From the NCBI GenBank assembly GCA_002784505.1, contig PFLF01000070.1, positions 1-6,095 on the forward strand: DNA of 6,095 bases, read 5' to 3'. The notes under the pieces were generated by a model that saw only the letters and a program-made list of their open reading frames with translations, made no database searches and was not told where the DNA came from. Source of the stretch: Candidatus Roizmanbacteria bacterium CG_4_10_14_0_8_um_filter_39_9 (GTDB lineage Bacteria > Patescibacteriota > Microgenomatia > UBA1406 > GWC2-37-13). A program made the translations under genes and the position numbers. Shown piece by piece: positions 1-5,678 of the stretch. Every line of letters begins with the position of its first letter. The stretch's first letter is position 1.

Positions 1-1671
1 TCCCTCGCCATTTTTTTCAATCATCTGCTCTGCAAAGCGGATAAACTTTACATAATCATCATTGATCCATTTTGGATTACGTTCTTTTAGTTTTCCTCCT
101 GTTGGCTCCCGTTTGTAAACTTCAATTTCTTTTTCAAAAAGTCCTTTGTTATTAGATTCGCCACTGTATGGCGGGTTTCCAATCACGACCATGATTGGAC
201 GATCATGTTTGATCGTTCCTGCAGCTTTTGACTCTTCACTGATAGCCTCAGTTAATCCAAAACTGAAAAGATCGTCTTTATGTTTAATTCCTTCTTCGAG
301 CGTGTTCGTGAGATAAACTCCGAGTCGACGGTGAAAGTGATTGATGCCGGTTTCTTTCAGTGTCATAGCAAGCTTCAGATGTGCTATGGTGTAGGGCGCC
401 ATCATGAGTTCAAATCCATAAAGCCTTGGCAGAAGTTCTTGATCAACATAACTCTGCCACACACCCTCCTGACCAACAAACCCTTTGTGGATATGCTTGA
501 TAATTTCGTTTAAAAAAGTAGCTGTGCCAACCGCAGGATCAAGAATCTGGACTTTATGGACCATTTCTTTTTCTTTCTTCCCTTGAATAAGAACCTCGCG
601 TTGAGTTTTATCGGTATTTGCAATTCCTTCTTGCAGATTGAATTCTTTCCTCAGCATTTCATCAACCGAGCGGATCATGAATTGAACTACGGGCACCGGT
701 GTATAATATGCGCCCATGCTTTTTCGAAGTAAAGGATCGTATTCTTTTAAAAAATCTTCATAAAAATGAATGATTGGATCCTTGTCAACTATTTCGCCAA
801 ACAAGTTAAAATGCCTCATGATAATGTCTCGTATATCGGCAACGGCAAATACGTCGCAAAGTTCATCGACTATACATCCCAAACGTTTATCAAAGTCGGG
901 ACCAATTATATGATCAAAAAAATGACGCAGGAATGGATTTGATGCAGGGACAAGATCGCGTGCCTCCTGACGTGAGAAGTTTTCTGGAGATTCGTCGTAA
1001 TAACGGGCGACAAAAAGGCCATAAACTAACGTCTGAGCATACATATCTGCAAATTTTTCAACTGAAAGGTCATGAACCAAGAAACTCTTCATTACTTCAT
1101 ACATTTTTTCGAGTTCTTGGTTTCTTATATTTTCAGTTTGAAGAAATCGCATAACATTTTCACGAATGCGAAGTGCCTTTCCTCCCATAATTTGGGAAAG
1201 GCGTTTTCCGCTTTTTATTCGCTCTGGCTTACCCTCCAAAAAGGCCTTCAATTCAGCTTCCAACTGCAGAAAATTCTCTTCTTTAGATCGCAAAAAGGTA
1301 TTTTCCCGACTTGCAATTGCGATTGTTTGATATTTTTCTCCATTCCGGAAAAATCTAAATTCAATGTAATTAGTGAGAATGAGGTTTGAATAGCCAAGAT
1401 AGCGCTTTAACTGTTCTGATTTTTCAATATCATTAAGATTGACCCAAATATCCTTCGCTTCCGCATACCCGAGAATAATATTTGTATTGCTCTTTTTGAA
1501 GAAGATATAATCCGGACTTCCGTGAGCGGTCCGTGATGGCTCGTTCTGAGTAAGCACGTTAGCATCAATAGTCTCGCACAATTCCTTGAACGCGTGTCGA
1601 TAGCTATGTTCAAGAGCAGACCCTGTCAGAAGCTCCGTTTGGAGCTTGTTCAAATAGTCCTGAATATGCAT
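1..1671 (-). CDS. Restriction-modification fusion enzyme (type IIG / type ISP-like N6-adenine methyltransferase with N-terminal nuclease), C-terminus beyond window
   Basis: One open frame of 557 codons runs from an ATG at 1671-1669 to the window edge with no stop, so the gene is 3'-truncated by the window. An in-frame TAG (1698-1696) lies upstream and no other start intervenes. Seen in order: a helix with E21; a PD-(D/E)XK nuclease signature (P53-D54, then E71-A72-K73); a helical connector (about 75-315); methyltransferase motif X (GAYYTP, 320-325); the SAM-binding motif I (DPAVGTATF, from D378); and the catalytic motif IV NPPY (499-502), diagnostic of amino-methyltransferases. After it, DDYVKFIRFA (538-547) resembles the start of the type ISP C-terminal domain. 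By family knowledge, such proteins methylate adenine in a recognition site and cut unmethylated DNA, protecting against phage and plasmids. There is no room for the SNF2 helicase of classical type ISP enzymes between nuclease and methyltransferase, so a type IIG-like architecture fits better. Specificity would lie in the unseen C-terminus. No good Shine-Dalgarno precedes the start. Confidence 0.93.
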   Translation of the reverse strand, partial: MHIQDYLNKLQTELLTGSALEHSYRHAFKELCETIDANVLTQNEPSRTAHGSPDYIFFKKSNTNIILGYAEAKDIWVNLNDIEKSEQLKRYLGYSNLILTNYIEFRFFRNGEKYQTIAIASRENTFLRSKEENFLQLEAELKAFLEGKPERIKSGKRLSQIMGGKALRIRENVMRFLQTENIRNQELEKMYEVMKSFLVHDLSVEKFADMYAQTLVYGLFVARYYDESPENFSRQEARDLVPASNPFLRHFFDHIIGPDFDKRLGCIVDELCDVFAVADIRDIIMRHFNLFGEIVDKDPIIHFYEDFLKEYDPLLRKSMGAYYTPVPVVQFMIRSVDEMLRKEFNLQEGIANTDKTQREVLIQGKKEKEMVHKVQILDPAVGTATFLNEIIKHIHKGFVGQEGVWQSYVDQELLPRLYGFELMMAPYTIAHLKLAMTLKETGINHFHRRLGVYLTNTLEEGIKHKDDLFSFGLTEAISEESKAAGTIKHDRPIMVVIGNPPYSGESNNKGLFEKEIEVYKREPTGGKLKERNPKWINDDYVKFIRFAEQMIEKNGEG

Positions 1672-1699
1672 TGGTATTATTCTTAATATTGACTTCTAA

Positions 1700-1720
1700 C
1701 TTACGATGGTCTGCCGTAAG
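1700..1720. repeat. Short inverted repeat upstream of the restriction-modification start
   Basis: CTTACG (1700-1705) and CGTAAG (1715-1720) form perfect 6-base arms around 9 bases. The centre lies about 40 bases upstream of the ATG at 1671, where a -35 region or operator would be expected if transcription starts close to the gene. A weak -10-like AATAAT (minus strand, 1681-1676) lies four bases before the ATG. This could be a control site for the restriction gene or chance; arms this short are weak evidence. Confidence 0.3.
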
Positions 1721-1732
1721 ACTATCTACACG

Positions 1733-1772
1733 AAAAAGGATCCAAACGGCTAACTGCCTAAGGAGCCCTTTT
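1733..1772 (-). terminator. Possible hairpin terminator or attenuator between the TrpR-like gene and the restriction gene
   Basis: Read on the minus strand, AAAAGG (1772-1767) can pair with CCTTTT (1739-1734). After a small internal loop, TCC (1764-1762) pairs with GGA (1742-1740). The stem encloses an AT-rich loop and ends in a T run. It lies downstream of the TrpR-like stop codon and upstream of the restriction gene, both read leftwards. It could end the regulator's transcript or act in the leader of the restriction gene. The stem is imperfect and AT-rich, so support is modest. Confidence 0.3.
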
Positions 1773-1828
1773 CTTTTTTCATATCATTTCTATTTACTCA
1801 TAAAGCCTTATCACATCTGAATGACTAA

Positions 1829-1836
1829 AGTATACC
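1829..1836 (-). promoter_or_regulatory. Candidate -10 box upstream of the restriction gene
   Basis: The minus strand reads GGTATACT (1836-1829), five of six matches to TATAAT and with the same GGTATA beginning as the box before the GT2 gene at 2530-2537. A TTGTAGCA element lies 12 bases upstream (1854-1847). No good -35 hexamer is seen. If used, it would give a leader of about 150 bases before the restriction ATG at 1671, containing the hairpin at 1733-1772. Confidence 0.35.
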
Positions 1837-1850
1837 AAAATTCACTTGCT

Positions 1851-1874
1851 ACAACGTATTGTTACACTGTAACA
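1851..1874. repeat. Left copy of a 24-base inverted repeat flanking the TrpR-like gene
   Basis: These 24 bases match the reverse complement of 2311-2334 at 22 positions. The copy begins with ACAACGTATTG and ends two bases before the TrpR-like stop codon (TAG, 1879-1877). With the right copy, it brackets the coding region almost exactly. It contains most of the palindrome at 1859-1875. No target-site duplication is visible outside the pair (left flank CTTGCT, right flank AAAAGT). It could be a paired operator or the end of a small mobile unit. Confidence 0.8.
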
Positions 1875-1875
1875 A
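1859..1875. promoter_or_regulatory. Perfect palindrome, candidate operator
   Basis: TTGTTACACTGTAACAA has 8-base arms that are perfect inverted repeats around a single central C. This shape suits a dimeric HTH protein, and the adjacent gene encodes one. The same sequence with one changed arm base occurs at the start of that gene (2311-2326). The stem is short with a one-base centre and no following T run, so DNA binding is likelier than a terminator hairpin. Confidence 0.55.
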
Positions 1876-1876
1876 A

Positions 1877-2311
1877 CTAGAGACCATGATCTTTTTTTCG
1901 TTGAAAAGAAAGTTTTCTCTGCCAAGCGGCAGTCCAATTAATTCCATATACACCTGGGGCAAAAATATCATTAAATAATTCCTCAAAAAACACATACATT
2001 CTTTCAGTTTTTAATATGATCTGTAAAGCTGGTACGATACCTTCACTTTTTTCTATCATAATCCTGAATTTTGATATTGACGTATATGAAACTTTAAGAA
2101 CCTTACAAATTATTCTGTAGTCTATCTCTTTCATGAGAAGATAAATGATGGCAATACGCTTTACAATCATGATCCGTTCTGCTGGAGAGAGTAGGTCAAA
2201 AAGTACTTTATTAAAAATGTCCTTTCGTTGTTTTCCTACAACTTCGTAAAAAATTGAGAAGATTTTATTGTATTTTTCCGGAGTAACCTTGTAGGGCGAA
2301 ATTCTGACCAT
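1877..2311 (-). CDS. TrpR/YerC-YecD-like HTH DNA-binding protein
   Basis: A 144-residue protein from ATG 2311-2309; an in-frame TTG at 2326 would add five residues, but it lies inside the predicted promoter and repeat, so ATG is preferred. Residues 40-87 match the Trp repressor superfamily: LLSPAERIMIVKRIAI (40-55) corresponds to the TrpR segment with the LLTPDER pattern, followed by the helix-turn-helix (about 62-84, ending KVSYTSISKFRIM). The N-terminus (MVRISPYKVTPEKYNKIFSI) and the KGIVP-like segment after the HTH (here SEGIVP, 89-94) fit a family I recall from CPR genomes, usually annotated TrpR-like or YerC/YecD. Nothing shows that it binds tryptophan, and no trp genes are nearby. The C-terminus is basic (QRKLSFQRKKDHGL, 131-144). 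The gene lies between 24-base inverted repeats, and its predicted -10 box overlaps a palindrome, which suggests autoregulation. It is divergent from the GT2 operon. Family assignment is fairly sure; targets are inference. Confidence 0.85.
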   Translation of the reverse strand: MVRISPYKVTPEKYNKIFSIFYEVVGKQRKDIFNKVLFDLLSPAERIMIVKRIAIIYLLMKEIDYRIICKVLKVSYTSISKFRIMIEKSEGIVPALQIILKTERMYVFFEELFNDIFAPGVYGINWTAAWQRKLSFQRKKDHGL

Positions 2312-2334
2312 GCTACAGTGTAACAATACGCTGT
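2311..2334. repeat. Right copy of the 24-base inverted repeat, overlapping the TrpR-like start
   Basis: This is the partner of 1851-1874, in the opposite orientation, with two differences. It reaches the first base of the ATG (2311). It includes the imperfect palindrome TGTTACACTGTAGCA (minus strand, 2325-2311), which has one mismatch between its 7-base arms. Its position over the -10 region and start codon is where a repressor would block the regulator's own transcription. Confidence 0.8.
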
Positions 2335-2346
2335 AAAAGTTGTCTA
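2317..2346 (-). promoter_or_regulatory. Predicted promoter of the TrpR-like gene, overlapped by the operator-like repeat
   Basis: On the minus strand TAGACA (2346-2341; 5/6 to TTGACA) is followed after 18 bases by TACACT (2322-2317; 4/6 to TATAAT), and the ATG starts five bases later. The transcript would be leaderless or nearly so, in line with the lack of a Shine-Dalgarno sequence. The palindrome at 2311-2325 covers the -10 box. The -10 match is weak, so this rests mainly on spacing. Confidence 0.45.
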
Positions 2347-2353
2347 GGGACTA

Positions 2354-2365
2354 TATGCTACAAAA
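2354..2365. repeat. Left arm of a 12-base inverted repeat in the divergent intergenic region
   Basis: TATGCTACAAAA here is the exact reverse complement of TTTTGTAGCATA at 2502-2513, 136 bases away. Both contain the TGCTACA heptamer that also occurs in the repeats around the TrpR-like gene. This arm lies just upstream of the regulator's predicted -35 box. Paired sites at both ends of a divergent promoter region could allow looping or joint control. Confidence 0.55.
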
Positions 2366-2501
2366 AGCTGAATATGGATTGTAGTATCTAAATAAAGAGA
2401 GAGAAGGTACTCATATTATCTTTATGACGCATCCTGATTAGTCGCCAACCTCCTGTATCTCAACACACTGATTAATTCGACCACTCATACTTCACGTGGT
2501 G

Positions 2502-2513
2502 TTTTGTAGCATA
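2502..2513. repeat. Right arm of the 12-base inverted repeat, upstream of the GT2 promoter
   Basis: TTTTGTAGCATA is the exact reverse complement of 2354-2365. It lies 18 bases upstream of the TATAAT box of the GT2 gene, overlapping the expected -35 region, where no TTGACA-like hexamer is seen. A protein bound here could repress or activate the glycan operon. Between the arms (2366-2501) I see no gene, and nothing else I can name. Confidence 0.5.
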
Positions 2514-2531
2514 CTTCTGGGGTAAGGGCGG

Positions 2532-2537
2532 TATAAT
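2532..2537 (+). promoter_or_regulatory. Consensus -10 box of the GT2 glycan operon
   Basis: A perfect TATAAT, preceded by GG, ends five bases before the GTG at 2543 and 11 before the ATG at 2549. Transcription would be expected to start near 2543-2545, so the message is probably leaderless or nearly so. There is no clear -35 box at 16-18 bases spacing, which leaves room for regulator dependence. Confidence 0.65.
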
Positions 2538-2542
2538 ATACA

Positions 2543-4027
2543 GTGTCTATGTTTCATTTCATTTCAAAATCACCTTTTTTTGATGCATTATTTGAAAAAA
2601 TAATTCCCATAACCAGCTGGGTGCTTATTACGTTCCCTCTCTGGATGTCTCCTTTTCATCCAGCGCTCGTTGCGTATTTTATTATTGCGTTTGATCTTTA
2701 CTTTTTTTATAGCTGTCTGCGCACAGTATATTATTCAACCATCTCTTATAGTTATATCCGAAAATACGGGACCAAAAGCTTTGTCCCGGAAATAAAATTA
2801 ATTTCCCAATCTCAAGACCTACACCATGTGGTCATCATTCCTAACTATAAAGAGCCACTCACCAAGCTTGAAACTACTATCAACGCCATTACTCAGACGA
2901 TATATCCAAATAAAAAAATAACGCTTGTCCTTGCATTTGAAGACAGAGAAAAACAAGCAAGGGAAAAAGCACAAAAAATTGAAGAAAAATACCGCTCATT
3001 CTTTGAACACATTTTAATTTCGTATCACGTTCTTATGCCTCAAGAGGTCGCCGGAAAAGCAAGTAATCAGACTCATGCCGCACATATGGTTGAAGAGTTC
3101 GGTATTAAAAATAACTGGAGCCCCGAATCAACGCTTATTACCATTTGTGACGCCGACAGCCAACTTCCTTCCAATTTTTTTGCCTACCTTTCACATGCAT
3201 ATCTTACCGATACTGATCATAAATATCATTTTTATTGGGCGCCGGTTCTTCTCTATAGTAACTTTTGGCAGCTCCCTTTTTTTTTCAGAATTCAGGCCAC
3301 TCTCTCATCAATTTTACGCCTTGCCTTTCTATCTCAACGCAACAAACTAATTCAAATTTCTACGTACTCCACCAGTCTGTGGCTACTTAAAGAAATCCAC
3401 TACTGGGATGTTGATGTTATTCCTGAAGACTGGCATATTTATTATCAGGCTTTTTTTTCATTCGGTGAAAAGGTTAAAACCATTCCCCTCTTTACGCTTG
3501 TTAGCGGCGATGCGGTCTTTTCCGGAAATGTCGTTAAAACATTTGTGAGCCGGTATGAACAGGAAAAACGATGGGCGTGGGGAGTGACCGATATTGGATA
3601 CTCGCTTCGAAAATTTTTTATAACCCCCCACATTCCTTGGTTTCCAAAGGTTAAGAAATTGCTGTATCTTGTCGAAAATCATCTTTTTTGGCCAACATCT
3701 TTTTTTATCCTTACCATAAGCGCATCTATCCCTCCCATCATCAATCCTCTCTTCAAAAGAACGGTCCTTGGCTTTATATTACCGCAGTTATCCGGACTTA
3801 TTCTCACCCTCTCAACCTCGATGGTCCTTGTGTATATATATCTTGATATAAAGCTCCGACAACGTATAAACATCAAAACAAGTTGGACAAGTCTCCCTCT
3901 TATTCTGGTACAGTGGTATTTTTTACCTCTTATTTCTTTCTTTTTATCATCTCTTCCTGCGCTTGAGTCACACACCCGTATGATAATGGGGAAAAAAATT
4001 GAATATAAGGTTACAGAAAAAGTATGA
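2543..4027 (+). CDS. Membrane glycosyltransferase family 2 (GT-A fold, QxxRW type)
   Basis: A 494-residue protein counted from GTG 2543; ATG 2549 gives 492 residues and is an equally possible start, as neither has a Shine-Dalgarno. Two N-terminal membrane helices (about 20-58) lead to a cytoplasmic GT-A domain: VVIIPNYKE (96-104, nucleotide-sugar site start), FED (132-134), the DxD metal site in CDADSQ (202-207), PEDW (294-297, likely catalytic base Asp) and QEKRW (340-344, the QxxRW motif). Three or so hydrophobic helices follow (about 380-400, 407-435, 450-472). This D, DxD, D, QxxRW arrangement is that of membrane GT2 enzymes such as cellulose and hyaluronan synthases, which extend and may export a polysaccharide; many CPR genomes carry relatives of unknown product. 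It transfers a sugar from a nucleotide donor; donor and acceptor cannot be read from sequence. Its TGA overlaps the next ATG, so the next gene is probably co-translated. Confidence 0.9.
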   Translation: MSMFHFISKSPFFDALFEKIIPITSWVLITFPLWMSPFHPALVAYFIIAFDLYFFYSCLRTVYYSTISYSYIRKYGTKSFVPEIKLISQSQDLHHVVIIPNYKEPLTKLETTINAITQTIYPNKKITLVLAFEDREKQAREKAQKIEEKYRSFFEHILISYHVLMPQEVAGKASNQTHAAHMVEEFGIKNNWSPESTLITICDADSQLPSNFFAYLSHAYLTDTDHKYHFYWAPVLLYSNFWQLPFFFRIQATLSSILRLAFLSQRNKLIQISTYSTSLWLLKEIHYWDVDVIPEDWHIYYQAFFSFGEKVKTIPLFTLVSGDAVFSGNVVKTFVSRYEQEKRWAWGVTDIGYSLRKFFITPHIPWFPKVKKLLYLVENHLFWPTSFFILTISASIPPIINPLFKRTVLGFILPQLSGLILTLSTSMVLVYIYLDIKLRQRINIKTSWTSLPLILVQWYFLPLISFFLSSLPALESHTRMIMGKKIEYKVTEKV

Positions 4028-5355
4028 TTTTAAATTTTTTATTCACTTCGACGCCGCTCAAGTTTATGGTCCAGAGCTTCTGGAGAGATGAGGCTTTTTC
4101 ATATCTCATGGCAAAGAGAAGCATACTCGATCTCCTTATCCTTACTGCCCGTGATGCCAATCCGCCGATATACTATCTCGCACTCAAAATATGGATGACT
4201 TTGTTTGGAAGTTCAGAGGTAGCGCTTCGGTCGTTATCTCTTATATTTTTCTTTGCGACGATCTATGTGGTGTTCCTCATACTAACTGGCACATTTGGTG
4301 TTTCAGTTAAAAAAAGTTACCTCTATTTATTGATTTTTGTAGCCAATCCATTACTGCATTACTATGCATTTGAGGCCCGTATGTATACTATGCTCGCTTT
4401 TTTTGCATCCCTTTCCTTTTACTTTTTGTTTCAAAAAAAATACACTTCTTTTACCGTCGCGGTAATTTTGGGTCTGTATACCCACTATTTTATGATTTTT
4501 ACTTTCATTCCCTACCTTATTTATTTCTATATGCAAGGACGAATTCTGCATGAAAGAAAAGCTCTGTTTCAGTCATTAAAAAATATTTGCCTGGCTCTTT
4601 GTCCCTGGATATTATTTGTGGTGCTTATTAAAATTCCCCAACACGCTGGGTTTTGGATACAAAAACCAACGCTTGAGACGTTTATCGACCTACCTGCCCT
4701 TCTCCTTACCGGATATGAACCGGACTTATGGTATCTATATATGCTTCTTACTCCCCTATCCATTTTGCTGTTTGGGATGATTGCCTATGGCATCTTCATG
4801 TTCAAAAAGCAAAACATTAGGCACCGCCCGAAAAAGGTACCGTTAACGATCTTTTACGCACTGATAGGATGGGCTTTTGCTGTCCCTGTCCTCATATTGA
4901 CGGTCTCCTTTTTTATCCCGATTTTTTTACCCCGCTATATGATTTTTGTTACCGTAGGATTTTTACTGCTCCTTATTTTTTTAATTGAATATATGCCTCG
5001 GCAAGTACAACCCTTCATGTTTCTTTTTCTCATTTTTTTTTCAGTAAACTATGGAACCCTTCAGATAGACAAACGGGATAAGGCACATATACAAAAACCC
5101 TTACTGGAAATTAAAAAGATGTTAAAGGAGGGTGACGTTGTCTATGTTACCCACGAATATAATTTTCATCCGGCCCAATATTACCTAGGTGAGAAGGTTG
5201 TCTATATGTTCGGAAAAACATATGAGGAGCTCCCTTGGTTTGTAGGCAAAATACTTATCCCCAAAGAAAAAATTGCCGCCTCTCTTCCCTCCTATCCACA
5301 TAAGGCGTTTATTCTCAAAGATGATCTTTCCTATTCGATCCAGGCAATTTACTAA
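4024..5355 (+). CDS. GT39/PMT-like GT-C membrane glycosyltransferase
   Basis: A 443-residue, multi-helix protein whose ATG overlaps the GT2 stop codon (ATGA). An in-frame TAA at 4006-4008 leaves no earlier start. Family marks: FWRDEA (19-24), with the acidic pair in the first outer loop that is catalytic in ArnT/PMT-type enzymes; NPPIYYLALKIW (46-57); the following FGSSEVALRSLS (61-72); EARMYTM (117-123); THYF (153-156); and LPRY (302-305). About ten hydrophobic stretches are followed by a soluble C-terminal part (about 350-443). By family, it uses a polyprenyl-phosphate sugar on the outer face of the membrane and moves it to a protein, lipid or glycan; which is not known. Only 19 residues precede W20, so the first helix is shorter than is usual in the family. 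Coupling to GT2 and the nearby lipid-carrier transferase suggest one envelope glycan pathway. Confidence 0.88.
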   Translation: MILNFLFTSTPLKFMVQSFWRDEAFSYLMAKRSILDLLILTARDANPPIYYLALKIWMTLFGSSEVALRSLSLIFFFATIYVVFLILTGTFGVSVKKSYLYLLIFVANPLLHYYAFEARMYTMLAFFASLSFYFLFQKKYTSFTVAVILGLYTHYFMIFTFIPYLIYFYMQGRILHERKALFQSLKNICLALCPWILFVVLIKIPQHAGFWIQKPTLETFIDLPALLLTGYEPDLWYLYMLLTPLSILLFGMIAYGIFMFKKQNIRHRPKKVPLTIFYALIGWAFAVPVLILTVSFFIPIFLPRYMIFVTVGFLLLLIFLIEYMPRQVQPFMFLFLIFFSVNYGTLQIDKRDKAHIQKPLLEIKKMLKEGDVVYVTHEYNFHPAQYYLGEKVVYMFGKTYEELPWFVGKILIPKEKIAASLPSYPHKAFILKDDLSYSIQAIY

Positions 5356-5359
5356 ATGT

Positions 5360-5365
5360 TATAAT
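5360..5365 (+). promoter_or_regulatory. -10 box of the small membrane protein gene
   Basis: A perfect TATAAT in the 17-base gap after the GT39 stop ends seven bases before the ATG at 5373. Transcription would begin at or next to the start codon, making a leaderless message. No clear -35 box is seen. It suggests a second transcription unit for the small protein and the WecA-like gene, besides read-through from upstream. Confidence 0.55.
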
Positions 5366-5372
5366 AGCTAGT

Positions 5373-5678
5373 ATGTTTTATACGCTGATAATAGGGAATC
5401 TTGTTATGGCGGCTTTGTTTGTTTTCAAATATTCTTCCCTTCCTCCACAAATACCGCTTTTGTATTCAAAACAAATAGGCGAAGACCAATTGGCTGAGTG
5501 GTGGATGATCTTTATCATTCCAATATTGTTAAACGTGTTTATTTTCGTTAATGATTTTTGTTCAAAAAAGTTTTTCCCGGAAAATATATACGTTAAACAG
5601 CTATTGTATTACGTTAACTACACTCTCATTATTTGTTTTACTTTTATTTTTTTAAAAATTTTGTTTCTTATTACGTGA
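5373..5678 (+). CDS. Small three-helix membrane protein of unknown function
   Basis: A 101-residue protein with three hydrophobic helices (about 1-19, 43-61, 77-100). Between helices 1 and 2 is a conserved-looking loop: SLPPQIPLLYS (22-32) and GEDQLA (36-41). The LPPQIPL pattern recalls DUF1648-type membrane proteins (LPxxIPxH), but the usual histidine is absent and the match is to a short motif only. I recall proteins of this size and loop pattern in CPR genomes, without known function. The ATG lies seven bases after a TATAAT, with no Shine-Dalgarno. Its TGA overlaps the ATG of the WecA-like gene (TGATG), so the two are probably translated together, and it may act with that transferase. That link is inference from position. 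Confidence 0.8.
   Translation: MFYTLIIGNLVMAALFVFKYSSLPPQIPLLYSKQIGEDQLAEWWMIFIIPILLNVFIFVNDFCSKKFFPENIYVKQLLYYVNYTLIICFTFIFLKILFLIT

Noticed and set aside
280..1389. Open frames on the plus strand at 280-513, 933-1154 and 1072-1389
   Set aside because: They are antisense to the restriction-modification gene, which is open across 557 codons and carries clear motifs; the products resemble nothing.
1407..1613. Minus-strand open frame of 68 codons within the restriction gene
   Set aside because: It overlaps the nuclease-coding part in another frame; the main frame holds the D54/E71-x-K73 residues.
1877..2311. True tryptophan repressor controlling trp genes
   Set aside because: Only the HTH core resembles TrpR; the protein is longer, no trp genes are in view, and the nearby palindromes do not look like the trp operator, which is built on CTAG.
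1671..2311. Regulator and restriction gene as a toxin-antitoxin or controller-protein pair
   Set aside because: The regulator is not a C-protein type HTH and is separated by about 205 bases with a possible terminator; nothing beyond adjacency supports it.
1877..2355. CTAGAGACCAT (1877-1887) and CTAGGGACTAT (2344-2354) as a target-site duplication
   Set aside because: They are imperfect, and one lies inside the repeat pair while the other lies outside, so they cannot be flanking duplications.
3075..4763. Open frames at 3075-3350 (+), 3445-3633, 3458-3682, 3679-3975, 4351-4551 and 4569-4763 (-)
   Set aside because: All lie inside the GT2 or GT39 genes in other frames and show no family features.
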